This document shows positions 41,801 to 49,760 of a DNA stretch of 64,000 nucleotides, one piece after another. This DNA is from an uncultured Lachnospiraceae bacterium (GTDB taxonomy: Bacteria > Bacillota > Clostridia > Lachnospirales > Lachnospiraceae). The stretch covers positions 19,994-83,993 of the forward strand of contig CAJUPT010000009.1 in the NCBI GenBank assembly GCA_910588405.1. The letters run 5' to 3'. Below the pieces are notes generated by a model that saw nothing but the letters and a program-made list of their open reading frames with translations, was not told the DNA's origin and searched no databases. Each line of letters opens with the position of its first letter. The stretch's first letter is position 1. The position numbers were made by a program, and so were the translations under genes.

Positions 41801-42335
41801 ACTCATCCAAAGCCCTTAAATAGTCGCTTCTCTGATTATGCTGGCCCAGACACTGAAAATATTTCCCCAGATTAAGCTGGATCATCAAATTTAAACAGTC
41901 CTTTTCATCCGGCTCATATTCCTGCTCCAACACAGCGCCTGCCCGTTGATAACAGCCTAATGGCCCCTGAAAATTCTCGCCCTGGTCCTGCCCCATTCTC
42001 AAAAGAACATTCCCCCTGGCAAGACAAAACATTTTTCTCAGCTCATCATTCTTTCTTAAATCGTCATTCTTCTGACTGGCAGCCATCTTATCTATATCCT
42101 GAAGAAGATTTTTAAAGAAAGCTTCATTTTGGCTGGCCTTATTATCTTTAAAACGATCGTCAAACAGTTGATCCGCATTTTCATAGATCCCTTTTAATCT
42201 ATTTAATGTTTCCTTTTTCGCATTTCCATTCCAATCGGGAAAATAATTAACCATAACGCCCAATTCCTCCTTCACCGCATAATATAAATTCTTTTTCCTT
42301 GTTTCTGTTCGACAATAATCGAGTTTAAGCGACAT
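38865..42335 (-). CDS. Giant TPR protein with C-terminal DUF2971-like domain
   Basis: 1156 residues. The first 850 or so are helical repeats of TPR type (QLSIAYQKSRDYGIAQEICA, DLGWCLMNLGDYKGAKKCY, YRHYGYYYKLLSQNDPK) around charged linkers. The C-terminal 300 residues contain VYVSSFSQNKNAIHMWIPYG and GCAVVFADEFFD, which match DUF2971. That family has no established activity but is often encoded in accessory loci. AT-rich upstream DNA and Lys/Glu-rich codon use contrast with the neighbours and suggest acquisition. The ATG at 42335 has no clear ribosome binding site. ATG 42254 has AAGGAGG 11 bases upstream and is an alternative start. Confidence 0.75.
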   Translation of the reverse strand: MSLKLDYCRTETRKKNLYYAVKEELGVMVNYFPDWNGNAKKETLNRLKGIYENADQLFDDRFKDNKASQNEAFFKNLLQDIDKMAASQKNDDLRKNDELRKMFCLARGNVLLRMGQDQGENFQGPLGCYQRAGAVLEQEYEPDEKDCLNLMIQLNLGKYFQCLGQHNQRSDYLRALDEFEAVQEKIEKKEIFSPQETRIWLEATVNIGWMERYLYRLQAAKECFLDVVGMLLGMQESPYIQIPSLDQYLRGHQKPEIRKKLRGDSALYEKYLLHALVQLSIAYQKSRDYGIAQEICAAVLRIQRDNVDAANNLGICLRKQRIEKSLLEKLVSDLEDAGMEKDKAYAKVRRYLNVPESKNAAGDPIYVDMSYTEIFAVLKGKGNRFAILQKIKCDMYDESSSAETLRKIEKEIGTRLKKNPADQEVRLLQGIYLAKFRKTENAREVLHALYKQYPHMAKGSLGLKAYYNVAGTLLYLRNFYEAKKYFEKIIKECKKDDSRKDDKRPERENNELSETEKEICLQKLPQGDLLAEIDLGWCLMNLGDYKGAKKCYFEILKKYRDMPDRLGQSNEMKIKNNLAECCLHMADGCGQAQTVVPDSGENRETLLEEARRNLDEVLEKEPKNAVAYRHYGYYYKLLSQNDPKYLEESLNHFDLAETSQTDDILAHSGWVSAAVPLLIENRAEMEGEKREKLIRRVENKLKYSSGTYSIKACAKLASFVLLLEEDYRKKVYAEEKLKTMYRSLARIRLGQDEEGYGLFRHLLENDTFRGLEAVKRGELLTALYRLYEQTTRIKEICRFQPDVKKSDEDFSLPVHYTKINTLKKLLPIDLEQTGRLRLWNTVYMNDSFEGECFIDMMRQARKKRLKQEKWLQKKNETKQDEKVKKEMEKEADNETKKRLAWYFPHLDEYGQDKDLLNPVNENVYVSSFSQNKNAIHMWIPYGDNAKGCAVVFADEFFDIRKTKDTLTDVSTYSGQEYPLYKIQYLDEKKWREWKKNKESIWESTDVENDKIGIILEIMEGIWDILDDLECRMRAKGALGLEWKTLDREQKNNEGQEETKMIRSFVSDCLNEVRFLIKSAEYQYEDEVRMQYCSYEPEIQMEGFDVPRLYVEVDRDIRIREVKLGPKIDEPQVNEIVSWLTKTKKVERITRSGRHYK

Positions 42336-42365
42336 TTTTCTAATATATGTAAAAATATATAGTAT

Positions 42366-42394
42366 ATATTACTAATTTATGTATATTTTGTCAA
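42366..42394 (-). promoter_or_regulatory. Promoter of the TPR-DUF2971 gene
   Basis: Minus strand TTGACA (42389-42394), 17 bases, TAATAT (42366-42371), within a very AT-rich stretch. Confidence 0.65.
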
Positions 42395-42454
42395 TAAATA
42401 TCATTTTATTCTTATTTTTTACATATCTCAGGTTCCTCTGAAACGAACCGGAAC

Positions 42455-42482
42455 TTGAAATTCCCGATTCCTGTGGTATAAT
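42455..42482 (+). promoter_or_regulatory. SigA-type promoter of argH
   Basis: TTGAAA (42455-42460), 16 bases, TATAAT (42477-42482), 76 bases before argH. No arginine-repressor box was recognised. Confidence 0.75.
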
Positions 42483-42558
42483 GAATGAACACGACGAAAA
42501 ACACGGCAAAAGGCTGTTTTACTCGGCTGTCAATTTTATTACACGAGGAGACGCAATT

Positions 42559-43941
42559 ATGAAACTATGGGGAGGACGCTTCACCAAAGAAACCAACCGG
42601 CTTGTGGACGCATTTAACGCTTCCATTTCCTTTGACCGGCGGCTGTACCGCCAGGATATCCGGGGCAGCATCGCCCATGTAACAATGCTGGCCAGACAGC
42701 AGATTCTTACGGACCATGAGAAAGAAGACATTATTGCAGGGCTTTCCGGCATTCTGTCTGATTTGGACGACGGCAGCCTGACTATCGACGAAAGCTGCGA
42801 GGACATTCACAGCTTTGTGGAGGCCACTCTGATTGAACGTGTCGGCGACGTGGGGAAAAAGCTTCACACCGGCAGAAGCCGCAACGACCAGGTTGCGCTG
42901 GATATGAAGCTGTATGTCCGGGATGAGGTCTCGGAGCTGTCCGGGCTGGTAAAACAGCTTCTGGAAACGCTGCTTTCCACGATGAAAGAACACACGGAAA
43001 CCTATATGCCCGGCTTCACTCATCTGCAGAAAGCCCAGCCCCTTACCCTTGCCCATCATCTCGGCGCATATTTTGAGATGTTTTCCAGAGACCAGGGCAG
43101 GCTTTCGGATATTTTCCGACGAATGAATTACTGTCCTCTGGGCGCCGGCGCGCTGGCAGGCACCACCTATCCGCTGGACCGGACTTATACCGCACAGCTG
43201 CTGGACTTTGAAGGTCCCACTCTGAACAGCATGGATTCCGTATCCGACCGGGACTATCTGATCGAGCTGCTTTCAGCCATGTCCACAATTATGATGCATC
43301 TGAGCAGGTTTTCCGAAGAAATCATTATCTGGAACAGCAATGAATATCAGTTTGTGGAGCTGGACGACGCTTACAGCACCGGCAGCAGCATTATGCCGCA
43401 GAAAAAAAATCCGGATATCGCAGAGCTGGTAAGAGGTAAAACCGGTCGGGTATACGGTGCGCTGATGTCTCTGCTCACCACCATGAAAGGGCTGCCGCTG
43501 GCCTATAATAAGGATATGCAGGAAGATAAAGAGATGACCTTCGATGCCATTGACACCACAAAACACTGTCTCCTCCTGTTCACCGGCATGCTGTCCACCG
43601 CGAAGTTTAAAAAAGACCGAATGAAAAAAAGCGCCGCCAACGGCTTTACCAACGCCACCGACGCCGCCGATTATCTGGTAAACCACGGCGTGCCTTTCCG
43701 GGATGCTCACGGAATCGTCGGACAGCTGGTGCTGTACTGCATCGAAAAAAATATAGCGCTGGAGGATATGACGTTAGAAGAATTCAAAGATATCAGCCCT
43801 GTGTTCGAACAGGATATCTACGAAGCCATCAGTCTGAAAACCTGCGTGGAAAAACGAATTACCATGGGCGCTCCGGGGAAAAAGGCGATGGAGCAAGTAA
43901 TCCGGCAGTATGAAACGTATTTAAACCAGCTAGAAAGCTGA
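42559..43941 (+). CDS. argH: Argininosuccinate lyase
   Basis: 460 residues. Splits argininosuccinate into arginine and fumarate. The opening MKLWGGRFTKETNRLVDAFN is diagnostic and defines the start at 42559 with GAGGAG 8 bases upstream. The superfamily signature SSIMPQKKNPD is present with the flexible-loop serine, as are TGRSRNDQVALD and HLQKAQPLTLAHH. argG and other arginine genes are not adjacent, so argH is a single-gene unit closed by the strong terminator at 44116-44174. Confidence 0.97.
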   Translation: MKLWGGRFTKETNRLVDAFNASISFDRRLYRQDIRGSIAHVTMLARQQILTDHEKEDIIAGLSGILSDLDDGSLTIDESCEDIHSFVEATLIERVGDVGKKLHTGRSRNDQVALDMKLYVRDEVSELSGLVKQLLETLLSTMKEHTETYMPGFTHLQKAQPLTLAHHLGAYFEMFSRDQGRLSDIFRRMNYCPLGAGALAGTTYPLDRTYTAQLLDFEGPTLNSMDSVSDRDYLIELLSAMSTIMMHLSRFSEEIIIWNSNEYQFVELDDAYSTGSSIMPQKKNPDIAELVRGKTGRVYGALMSLLTTMKGLPLAYNKDMQEDKEMTFDAIDTTKHCLLLFTGMLSTAKFKKDRMKKSAANGFTNATDAADYLVNHGVPFRDAHGIVGQLVLYCIEKNIALEDMTLEEFKDISPVFEQDIYEAISLKTCVEKRITMGAPGKKAMEQVIRQYETYLNQLES

Positions 43942-44115
43942 TCCATACTTTTATATAGCTTTAGAGGACTTTTTAAAAAACAATTTTTCTACCGGAAAAT
44001 ATATTCCAAATACCTGGCAAAACCCTCCGTACCATAACACGTATTGCTATGGGATATTCACATCGCTTGGGATATTCATATTATTCTGGGATACCATGCG
44101 TTATTTTACAGCATA

Positions 44116-44174
44116 AAAACAGCCGCGGAATTGTTTTATCTTCACATCATCTAAAACAATTCCGCGGCTGTTTT
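44116..44174. terminator. Perfect 23-bp bidirectional terminator
   Basis: Positions 44116-44138 are the exact reverse complement of 44152-44174, with a 13-base loop. T runs follow on both strands (TTTTATTATT and TTTTTATG), so it serves argH and the converging ABC permease gene. 43942-44115 shows no gene. Confidence 0.9.
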
Positions 44175-44242
44175 ATTATTAAGTGTCCTTACCGTCTAAC
44201 ATCTGCAAAACTATGACGCCGGCCCAAAGCCCAGCTTCCGCA

Positions 44243-45619
44243 CTATTGTGTCCGGATCGCCTCCAAAGCGCTCAGCTTCATCGCTCGCAGCGCCGGCATC
44301 AGTCCGGCCAGAACGCCGATCAGAACCGCAAAGCCCAGAGCCGCGCCGGAAAGCCAGAGTGGAATATAGGAGATATACTCCTGTCCGTTTCCGCTCTGGG
44401 ACACTACATAATTGATCAGTCCGGAGATGCCGTAGCTTAAGCCCAGCCCCAGCAGTCCGCCGAACAGGCCGATAAACGCCGCCTCCAAAAGAAAGAGAGA
44501 ACGGATATTGGACAGGCTGCAGCCCAATACCTTCATAATGCCGATTTCCTTTGTCCGCTCATAGATGGACATCATCATCGTATTGGCAATGCCGATAGCC
44601 GCCACAAACAGGGACACGGCGCCGATGCCACCTAAGACTGCCTGAATCTGAGCGAACTGCTGCTGCATAGATTTCAGATACTCTGAGTTACTATAGCTCT
44701 GGAAGCCCATATCTCCGATGATTTTCTGAACCTCCTCCACATTGTCCATCTCATCCACTTTTACAAATCCCCGGTCATAGATCAGATATTTATAGGGCTT
44801 TCCGTTCTCCATGGTAGGCTGTCCGGGAATCGGCTTATTTTTATATACTTTTTTCAGCACATTCGCCAGCGTGTCGATATCCACATAGGTGTTCCAGCTA
44901 TGTTCGTTGTACTCCTCCATGCTGCCTGCTACCAGACCGCATACGTTGACAATATATTTTTTCGGCGGCGGCCCTTCCCCATTCTGGGAATTCCAGTAAG
45001 CATTCATATCCAGAATGGCGAACAGCGGCGTTCTCATCAGGTCGATATCCGGCAGCTCGCCGGTCTCCCAGTAGCTCTGGCTCCGGCCGGAGGTTTTATA
45101 AAAATCGGCGATCACCATATTTCCCATCAGAAGCTCCAGCTCCGTCCCGCCCGCCATGGGCAGCTTTCCCTCTTTCAGCGGAATCTGCATGGCTTCAAGC
45201 GCCTCCGCTTTCATTCCCTGAACATACAGATTCGCCTCATATCCGCCGGTTTTTACCAGTACGGATGTGGACATAATGCCGGATGATATGGTGACATGAG
45301 GAATCTGCTTGATTTCCTCCATCACCTCATCGGTCAGCTGTTTCGGCTCCTTATCATCCGAGGACGAAGAAGCTGAAGCTATCGTGCCGTCGCTGCTGTA
45401 TTCGACATAGCCGGAATTTCCGCCATATACATCGATGGTGGTCAGCCCCCCTGAGCTTTCGATCTGCTCCATCGTGCTCTTATTCAGGCCGATTCCCAGA
45501 GACATCATCACCACAATAGACGCTGTGCCGATGATAACGCCCAGGATCGTCAGAATCGTCCTAAGCTTCCTGCGCCACAGGCTGGAAAGGCTCATTTTCA
45601 GCAGATCACTAAACTTCAT
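44243..45619 (-). CDS. ABC transporter permease, MacB/FtsX type
   Basis: 458 residues from the ATG at 45619 (MKFSDLLKMSLSSLWRRKLR). Layout is MacB-like: an N-terminal helix (LRTILTILGVIIGTASIVVMM), a large extracytoplasmic domain of about 230 residues, then three C-terminal helices. The FtsX core appears as IGIANTMMMSIYERTKEIGIMKVLGCS. Such permeases drive extracytoplasmic machinery rather than classical transport. Its 5' end overlaps the preceding gene by 11 bases, which indicates coupled translation. Confidence 0.92.
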   Translation of the reverse strand: MKFSDLLKMSLSSLWRRKLRTILTILGVIIGTASIVVMMSLGIGLNKSTMEQIESSGGLTTIDVYGGNSGYVEYSSDGTIASASSSSDDKEPKQLTDEVMEEIKQIPHVTISSGIMSTSVLVKTGGYEANLYVQGMKAEALEAMQIPLKEGKLPMAGGTELELLMGNMVIADFYKTSGRSQSYWETGELPDIDLMRTPLFAILDMNAYWNSQNGEGPPPKKYIVNVCGLVAGSMEEYNEHSWNTYVDIDTLANVLKKVYKNKPIPGQPTMENGKPYKYLIYDRGFVKVDEMDNVEEVQKIIGDMGFQSYSNSEYLKSMQQQFAQIQAVLGGIGAVSLFVAAIGIANTMMMSIYERTKEIGIMKVLGCSLSNIRSLFLLEAAFIGLFGGLLGLGLSYGISGLINYVVSQSGNGQEYISYIPLWLSGAALGFAVLIGVLAGLMPALRAMKLSALEAIRTQ

Positions 45620-47498
45620 CGATATCCTCACCTTCCAGTAAATCCTGAAGCTTGGCCTTCTTCTTTTTGATTATGACGAAGGCCGCCGCGCCGCCCGCCG
45701 CCAAAACGGCCACGATGCCGCCGATCATCAGCGGAAGATTGTTACTTTTTGGTTCCTCCATTTCTCCCATGCCCATATCGCCGTCTATTAATATATCGTC
45801 TCCGGGCATAAATTCATTGACAAACAGGGTGTATTCCTTTTCCACGGTCAGGCTTTCGCCGGACTGGTTCTCATAGGTAATCTCGGCAATCAGAGTGCCG
45901 TCGTCCATCGTGGCCGCGATGCCGGTAAGCATGGTGTCCACACTGCCGGTAGCGCCTGCCGCCACATTTCCCACAAAGCATTCCGTTTCCTCGATTGAAT
46001 CGCCCTTAAACCGAACCATAACATTGTAAAGCTGGGTCTTACCGGTATTGTAAATGCTGAACATAATATTGGCCTGGCCGCCCACGTCGATGGATTCCGG
46101 CATAATCTCCGGGCTGCTGATCTCCATCTTATCCTTCTGCTTTACCGGAACGGAAACGCTGGCCGTGGATTCATATGTATTCTTTTTCCCATCCTCATAA
46201 TCCATCTTCACATTCAGCACATACGGCCGGGGGGAAAGGTCCGTACGGGCCGTCATCTCGATGCTGATCTCCTTCGTCTCCTCCGGACCAATTCTGTCCA
46301 CGAAAATGGAGCTGGAGCCGGAAACCGGAAGGAAGGCCGCCGCCGTGGCGTTGGAGGTTGTGTCGATTGTGAAATTCTCCGACTGAATATCAAACACCAT
46401 ATTGCTGACCGCCGTCTGCTTGGAAGTGTTGGTCATCTGTAAAGTAATCTCAAAGCTGTCTCCGGCCAGAATATCCTTCGGCTTCGTCGTATAGCCCGAC
46501 ACGATCACACGGGGAATCGAAGTTTTCGACTCGCCATTCTCTCCCGTTTCGGCTTCCTCGTCCATCTCCGGGTTGCCCTGCACCATCACGTAGATATCCT
46601 TGGTGATGGTTTTGTCGATCAAAGCGTCGGTATAATAATCGATCTGAAAAGAAACCTTCTTATAACCGCTGGTCACCTTCTGCCGGGTCACCCAGGAATA
46701 GGTGACTGTTTTCATTCTCGCTGCGGGGTCATTCTGATATCCGGTGCCAATCAGCGTCTCCAGATTCCTGGAATAATCCATCTGCTGAATCTCAAAGGGG
46801 AACACGTTGCTGTCCGCATCCACCACCGGCGTAATCACGACGCCGTTCGCCGTATTTCCGCCGTTGTTCAATAACGTCAGTGTGATCTCCACGGGCTGCC
46901 CGTAAACGCAGACCGGCGTGCTCTGATTGACGCCCATGAAAATCTTGATGTCGTTCTTCTCGGAAGGATCGGAGGTCGTCGTCTCCTCCATGCTGCCTGA
47001 GTTGTCATAATCGGGGTTTCCATTGATGTTTACGTGAAATTCATCCTGATAATAATACTGTTTTCCGGCATATTTAAAATAAATCTGATAACCGATTGTA
47101 CGATAACCGCTTAACACATCGTTTCGCGCTTTCAAAGAAATATCCGTTGACACATATTCCTTTGAATTTGCCGGAATGTCCGGAATGGATATATCTTGAT
47201 TTGTAATCTCAAACGGGTATGTAACGGAATCATTTGCCGTAATCGGATGGAACTTCACATCTTTGATTCCCTCGGAGGACATTCCGTTGCGAAACTTAAT
47301 CCTGAAGTTAATGTTCTTCCGCTGTCCATAATCAAATCTTGGTTCATTTTCAACTTGAACCTCTAAAGACATATCCAATTCCAAGTTACTGCCGCTGACC
47401 GAATCGTCCACCCATACGATGGAACCGGCCTGTGCCTGCAGCCCCCACAGCAGCACCAGCATCAGCGTCATCATAATCCCTGTCTTAATTCTTCTCAT
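45609..47498 (-). CDS. Secreted, membrane-anchored CARDB/COG1361-like protein
   Basis: 629 residues. Signal peptide [25 protein letters not shown], then several beta-sandwich repeats of CARDB/COG1361 type (VYGQPVEITLTLLNNGGNTA, ILAGDSFEITLQMTNTSKQTA, IDVGGQANIMFSIYNTGKTQL). A C-terminal helix (LPLMIGGIVAVLAAGGAAAFVI) and short cytoplasmic KKKK tail end it. It sits between the ATPase (14-base overlap) and the permease (11-base overlap), so it is probably the third component of the ABC machine, a wall-side adaptor analogous in position to MacA. The role is inferred. Confidence 0.85.
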   Translation of the reverse strand: MRRIKTGIMMTLMLVLLWGLQAQAGSIVWVDDSVSGSNLELDMSLEVQVENEPRFDYGQRKNINFRIKFRNGMSSEGIKDVKFHPITANDSVTYPFEITNQDISIPDIPANSKEYVSTDISLKARNDVLSGYRTIGYQIYFKYAGKQYYYQDEFHVNINGNPDYDNSGSMEETTTSDPSEKNDIKIFMGVNQSTPVCVYGQPVEITLTLLNNGGNTANGVVITPVVDADSNVFPFEIQQMDYSRNLETLIGTGYQNDPAARMKTVTYSWVTRQKVTSGYKKVSFQIDYYTDALIDKTITKDIYVMVQGNPEMDEEAETGENGESKTSIPRVIVSGYTTKPKDILAGDSFEITLQMTNTSKQTAVSNMVFDIQSENFTIDTTSNATAAAFLPVSGSSSIFVDRIGPEETKEISIEMTARTDLSPRPYVLNVKMDYEDGKKNTYESTASVSVPVKQKDKMEISSPEIMPESIDVGGQANIMFSIYNTGKTQLYNVMVRFKGDSIEETECFVGNVAAGATGSVDTMLTGIAATMDDGTLIAEITYENQSGESLTVEKEYTLFVNEFMPGDDILIDGDMGMGEMEEPKSNNLPLMIGGIVAVLAAGGAAAFVIIKKKKAKLQDLLEGEDIDEV

Positions 47499-48258
47499 CG
47501 CTTAATCCCCCCATATTCTCATCTGCCATGACAGGGGCGTCGCCTCTGCCTTCCTCTATCTTAATGATTTTCCCGTCCTTGATGTGAAAAATCCTGTCCG
47601 CAAAACCTGCCAGATAATTATCATGAGTTACCATAACCAGCGTCTGGTTTTTCTCCCTGACAATTCTCTTGATCAGATTCATCACCTCCTCCGAGGTGGC
47701 GGAATCCAGATTCCCGGTAGGCTCATCGGCAAAGATAATCTCCGGGTCCACGATCAGCGCACGGGCAATACCCACCCGCTGCTGCTGGCCACCGGACATC
47801 TGGAACGGACGGTGCTTTCCGTATTTTCCCAATCCAACCTGTTTTAACGCTGTGTCCGCCTTTTTCAGACGAACCTTTGTGGCAATTCCCCGAAAGGACA
47901 GGGGCAGCGCCACATTCTCTCTGGCATTCATCGTAGACAGCAGGTGAAAGGACTGAAAAATAAATCCGATCCGCTCCCGCCGGAACTTTACCAGCTGCTT
48001 TTCATTCATTTTTTCAATATGCTGACCTGCAATCACGATCTCCCCCTTTGTGGGCTTCTCCAATCCGGCCAGCATGTTTAAAAGTGTTGATTTACCGGAA
48101 CCGGAGGTACCGATGATCGCGCAAAATTCTCCCCGGTAAATGGAAAAATCCACCCCATGCAGGGCATATACCTTATTGTCTCCCAGCCGGTATACCTTAT
48201 ACAAATTTTTCACCTGAATCACAGACTGCTTTTTCTCTTCCAAAATGGTTTCCTTCAC
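47485..48258 (-). CDS. ABC transporter ATP-binding protein, MacB/LolD type
   Basis: 257 residues. Walker [13 protein letters not shown]-loop [18 protein letters not shown], signature [15 protein letters not shown], Walker [13 protein letters not shown] and the switch MVTHDN are all present, so it should hydrolyse ATP. It is the first gene of the three-gene exporter operon; the second gene starts 14 bases before its stop. A TATAAT at 48436-48441 on the minus strand gives a likely promoter about 180 bases upstream. Confidence 0.95.
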   Translation of the reverse strand: MKETILEEKKQSVIQVKNLYKVYRLGDNKVYALHGVDFSIYRGEFCAIIGTSGSGKSTLLNMLAGLEKPTKGEIVIAGQHIEKMNEKQLVKFRRERIGFIFQSFHLLSTMNARENVALPLSFRGIATKVRLKKADTALKQVGLGKYGKHRPFQMSGGQQQRVGIARALIVDPEIIFADEPTGNLDSATSEEVMNLIKRIVREKNQTLVMVTHDNYLAGFADRIFHIKDGKIIKIEEGRGDAPVMADENMGGLSDEKN

Positions 48259-48497
48259 TTTCCCGCAGTGCGGAAGCCTGTTTTGCTTCCCGCACCTCCC
48301 ACAGTGCCAAGCCCAATTCCGCTTCGCTACATCAGGCTGACGTGCTTCGCACTATCAAAACGCAATCCGGTAAATCCGTCTGCAAGCAGTCAGCTTTCCT
48401 ATCTTACATTTTGGCACTGCTCATTGCATACACGTGTATTATACCAGATTTCATACGGATGTGACGAATAAAGTATTTAAGATTTTCTTAAGGATTT

Positions 48498-49049
48498 TCA
48501 TAAGATTCGTTTCAGTCTCTGCCAGGAGATCGCCTTTTTCCTGCAGTCCTTTTCTGACAGAATCGGATTCTCGATCCCCCAGGGAATATTCAGAGTGGAA
48601 TCTGCATAGTACAGGCTTTTGGCTGCCTGGGGAATAAAAGGCATATCCAGTCGCCATTGTACCTCCGTGTGGTCTGTCTTTGTCAGATAACCGTGAGCAA
48701 AGCCTTTGGGAATATATAAAAGATGCCCGTTCACCGCTGACAACTCCTCCAGCATCCACTGGCCGAAGGTATCGCTGTCCGGCCGGATATCCACAGCCGC
48801 ATGAAGACTGCTTCCGGCCGTACAGCGGACCAGCTTTGTCTGGGCGCAGGGAGGCATCTGAAAATGCAGCCCCCTTATGGTTCCCGCCAGCCTGGTATAT
48901 GCATGATTCTCCTGTATAAAGTTTTCTCTTACGCCAAAAAAACAGAGTTCATCTGCATGGTAACACTCCATCACCCAGCCCCGCTCATCCTCGAATCGCT
49001 CAGGCTCAAACAGCTTCACATCCGGAATCCGGCATTCGATGCACTTCAT
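48498..49049 (-). CDS. RmlC-like sugar-nucleotide epimerase, divergent paralogue
   Basis: 183 residues from the ATG at 49049 (GGGAGGAAACT upstream). The cupin core of dTDP-4-dehydrorhamnose 3,5-epimerases is visible: FEPERFEDERGWVMECYHADEL, QENHAYTRLAGTIRGLHFQ, CTAGSSLHAAVDIRPDSDTFGQW and LYIPKGFAHGYL. Compared with the adjacent rmlC it is clearly diverged (for example PPCAQTKLVR for PQGKLVRV). It may epimerise a different dTDP-sugar. It is the last gene of the rml operon. Confidence 0.85.
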   Translation of the reverse strand: MKCIECRIPDVKLFEPERFEDERGWVMECYHADELCFFGVRENFIQENHAYTRLAGTIRGLHFQMPPCAQTKLVRCTAGSSLHAAVDIRPDSDTFGQWMLEELSAVNGHLLYIPKGFAHGYLTKTDHTEVQWRLDMPFIPQAAKSLYYADSTLNIPWGIENPILSEKDCRKKAISWQRLKRIL

Positions 49050-49141
49050 AGTTTCCTCCCAAGTCGGATTCTCCAATCCGCTTTCGCCTTCGCGTTTTTC
49101 TCACAGCGTTTGCTGCAAAACTTCGGCTCCCTGATCAATCG

Positions 49142-49696
49142 TTAAAATTTAAACGTATCCCTGAACCCTTTCCAGTTCTGATCCTTCTCGCTGATAATCA
49201 GCTCCATGCCCTCCGGAATCGGCCACGCAATTCCGATCTCCGGATCGTTCCAGATCATGCCGCCCTCGTCTCCCGGACGGTAAAAATCGGTGCACTTGTA
49301 ACAGAATTCCGCCACATCGGACAGCACCAGGAACCCATGGGCAAAGCCTTCCGGAATATAAAACTGCTTTTTATTCTCCTCGGACAACTCCACGCCGTAC
49401 CATTTTCCGTAGGTATCCGAACCGGCCCTAAGGTCCACGGCCACATCAAAGACCGTTCCCTTCACCACCCGCACCAACTTTCCCTGGGGATACTGCTTCT
49501 GATAGTGCAGCCCCCGCAGAACGCCTTTCACGGACATAGACTGGTTGTCCTGGACAAATACCATGGAAAGGCCGGCTTCTTTCATATCATTCTGATTATA
49601 AGTCTCCATAAAATAGCCCCGCTCATCGCCGAACACGGAGGGCTCGATCACATACAGCCCTTGGATCGGGCAGGGCGTCACTTTAATTTTTCCCAT
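49142..49696 (-). CDS. rfbC: dTDP-4-dehydrorhamnose 3,5-epimerase
   Basis: 184 residues from MGKIKVTPCPIQGLYVIEPS (ATG 49696). All RmlC signatures are present: VFGDERGYFMETYNQNDM, VQDNQSMSVKGVLRGLHYQ, VKGTVFDVAVDLRAGSDTYGKW and YIPEGFAHGFLVLSD, including the catalytic His and Asp. It makes dTDP-4-dehydro-L-rhamnose from the product of RfbB. The longer frame to 49936 lies inside rfbB and is not used. Confidence 0.95.
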   Translation of the reverse strand: MGKIKVTPCPIQGLYVIEPSVFGDERGYFMETYNQNDMKEAGLSMVFVQDNQSMSVKGVLRGLHYQKQYPQGKLVRVVKGTVFDVAVDLRAGSDTYGKWYGVELSEENKKQFYIPEGFAHGFLVLSDVAEFCYKCTDFYRPGDEGGMIWNDPEIGIAWPIPEGMELIISEKDQNWKGFRDTFKF

Positions 49697-49711
49697 TTCT
49701 TCTCCTCGATT

Positions 49712-49749
49712 ATCGTTCAGGGGCTTGTCCGGTCCCCGCCGCTGTCTTT
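49712..49749. repeat. Fragment of the intergenic hairpin repeat
   Basis: CAGGGGCTTGTCCGGTCC and the following CGCCGCTGTCTTTTA match the right side of copy B (31079-31106). It lies between rfbB and rfbC. Only this half is present. Confidence 0.6.
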
Positions 49750-49760
49750 TATCCGTATCT

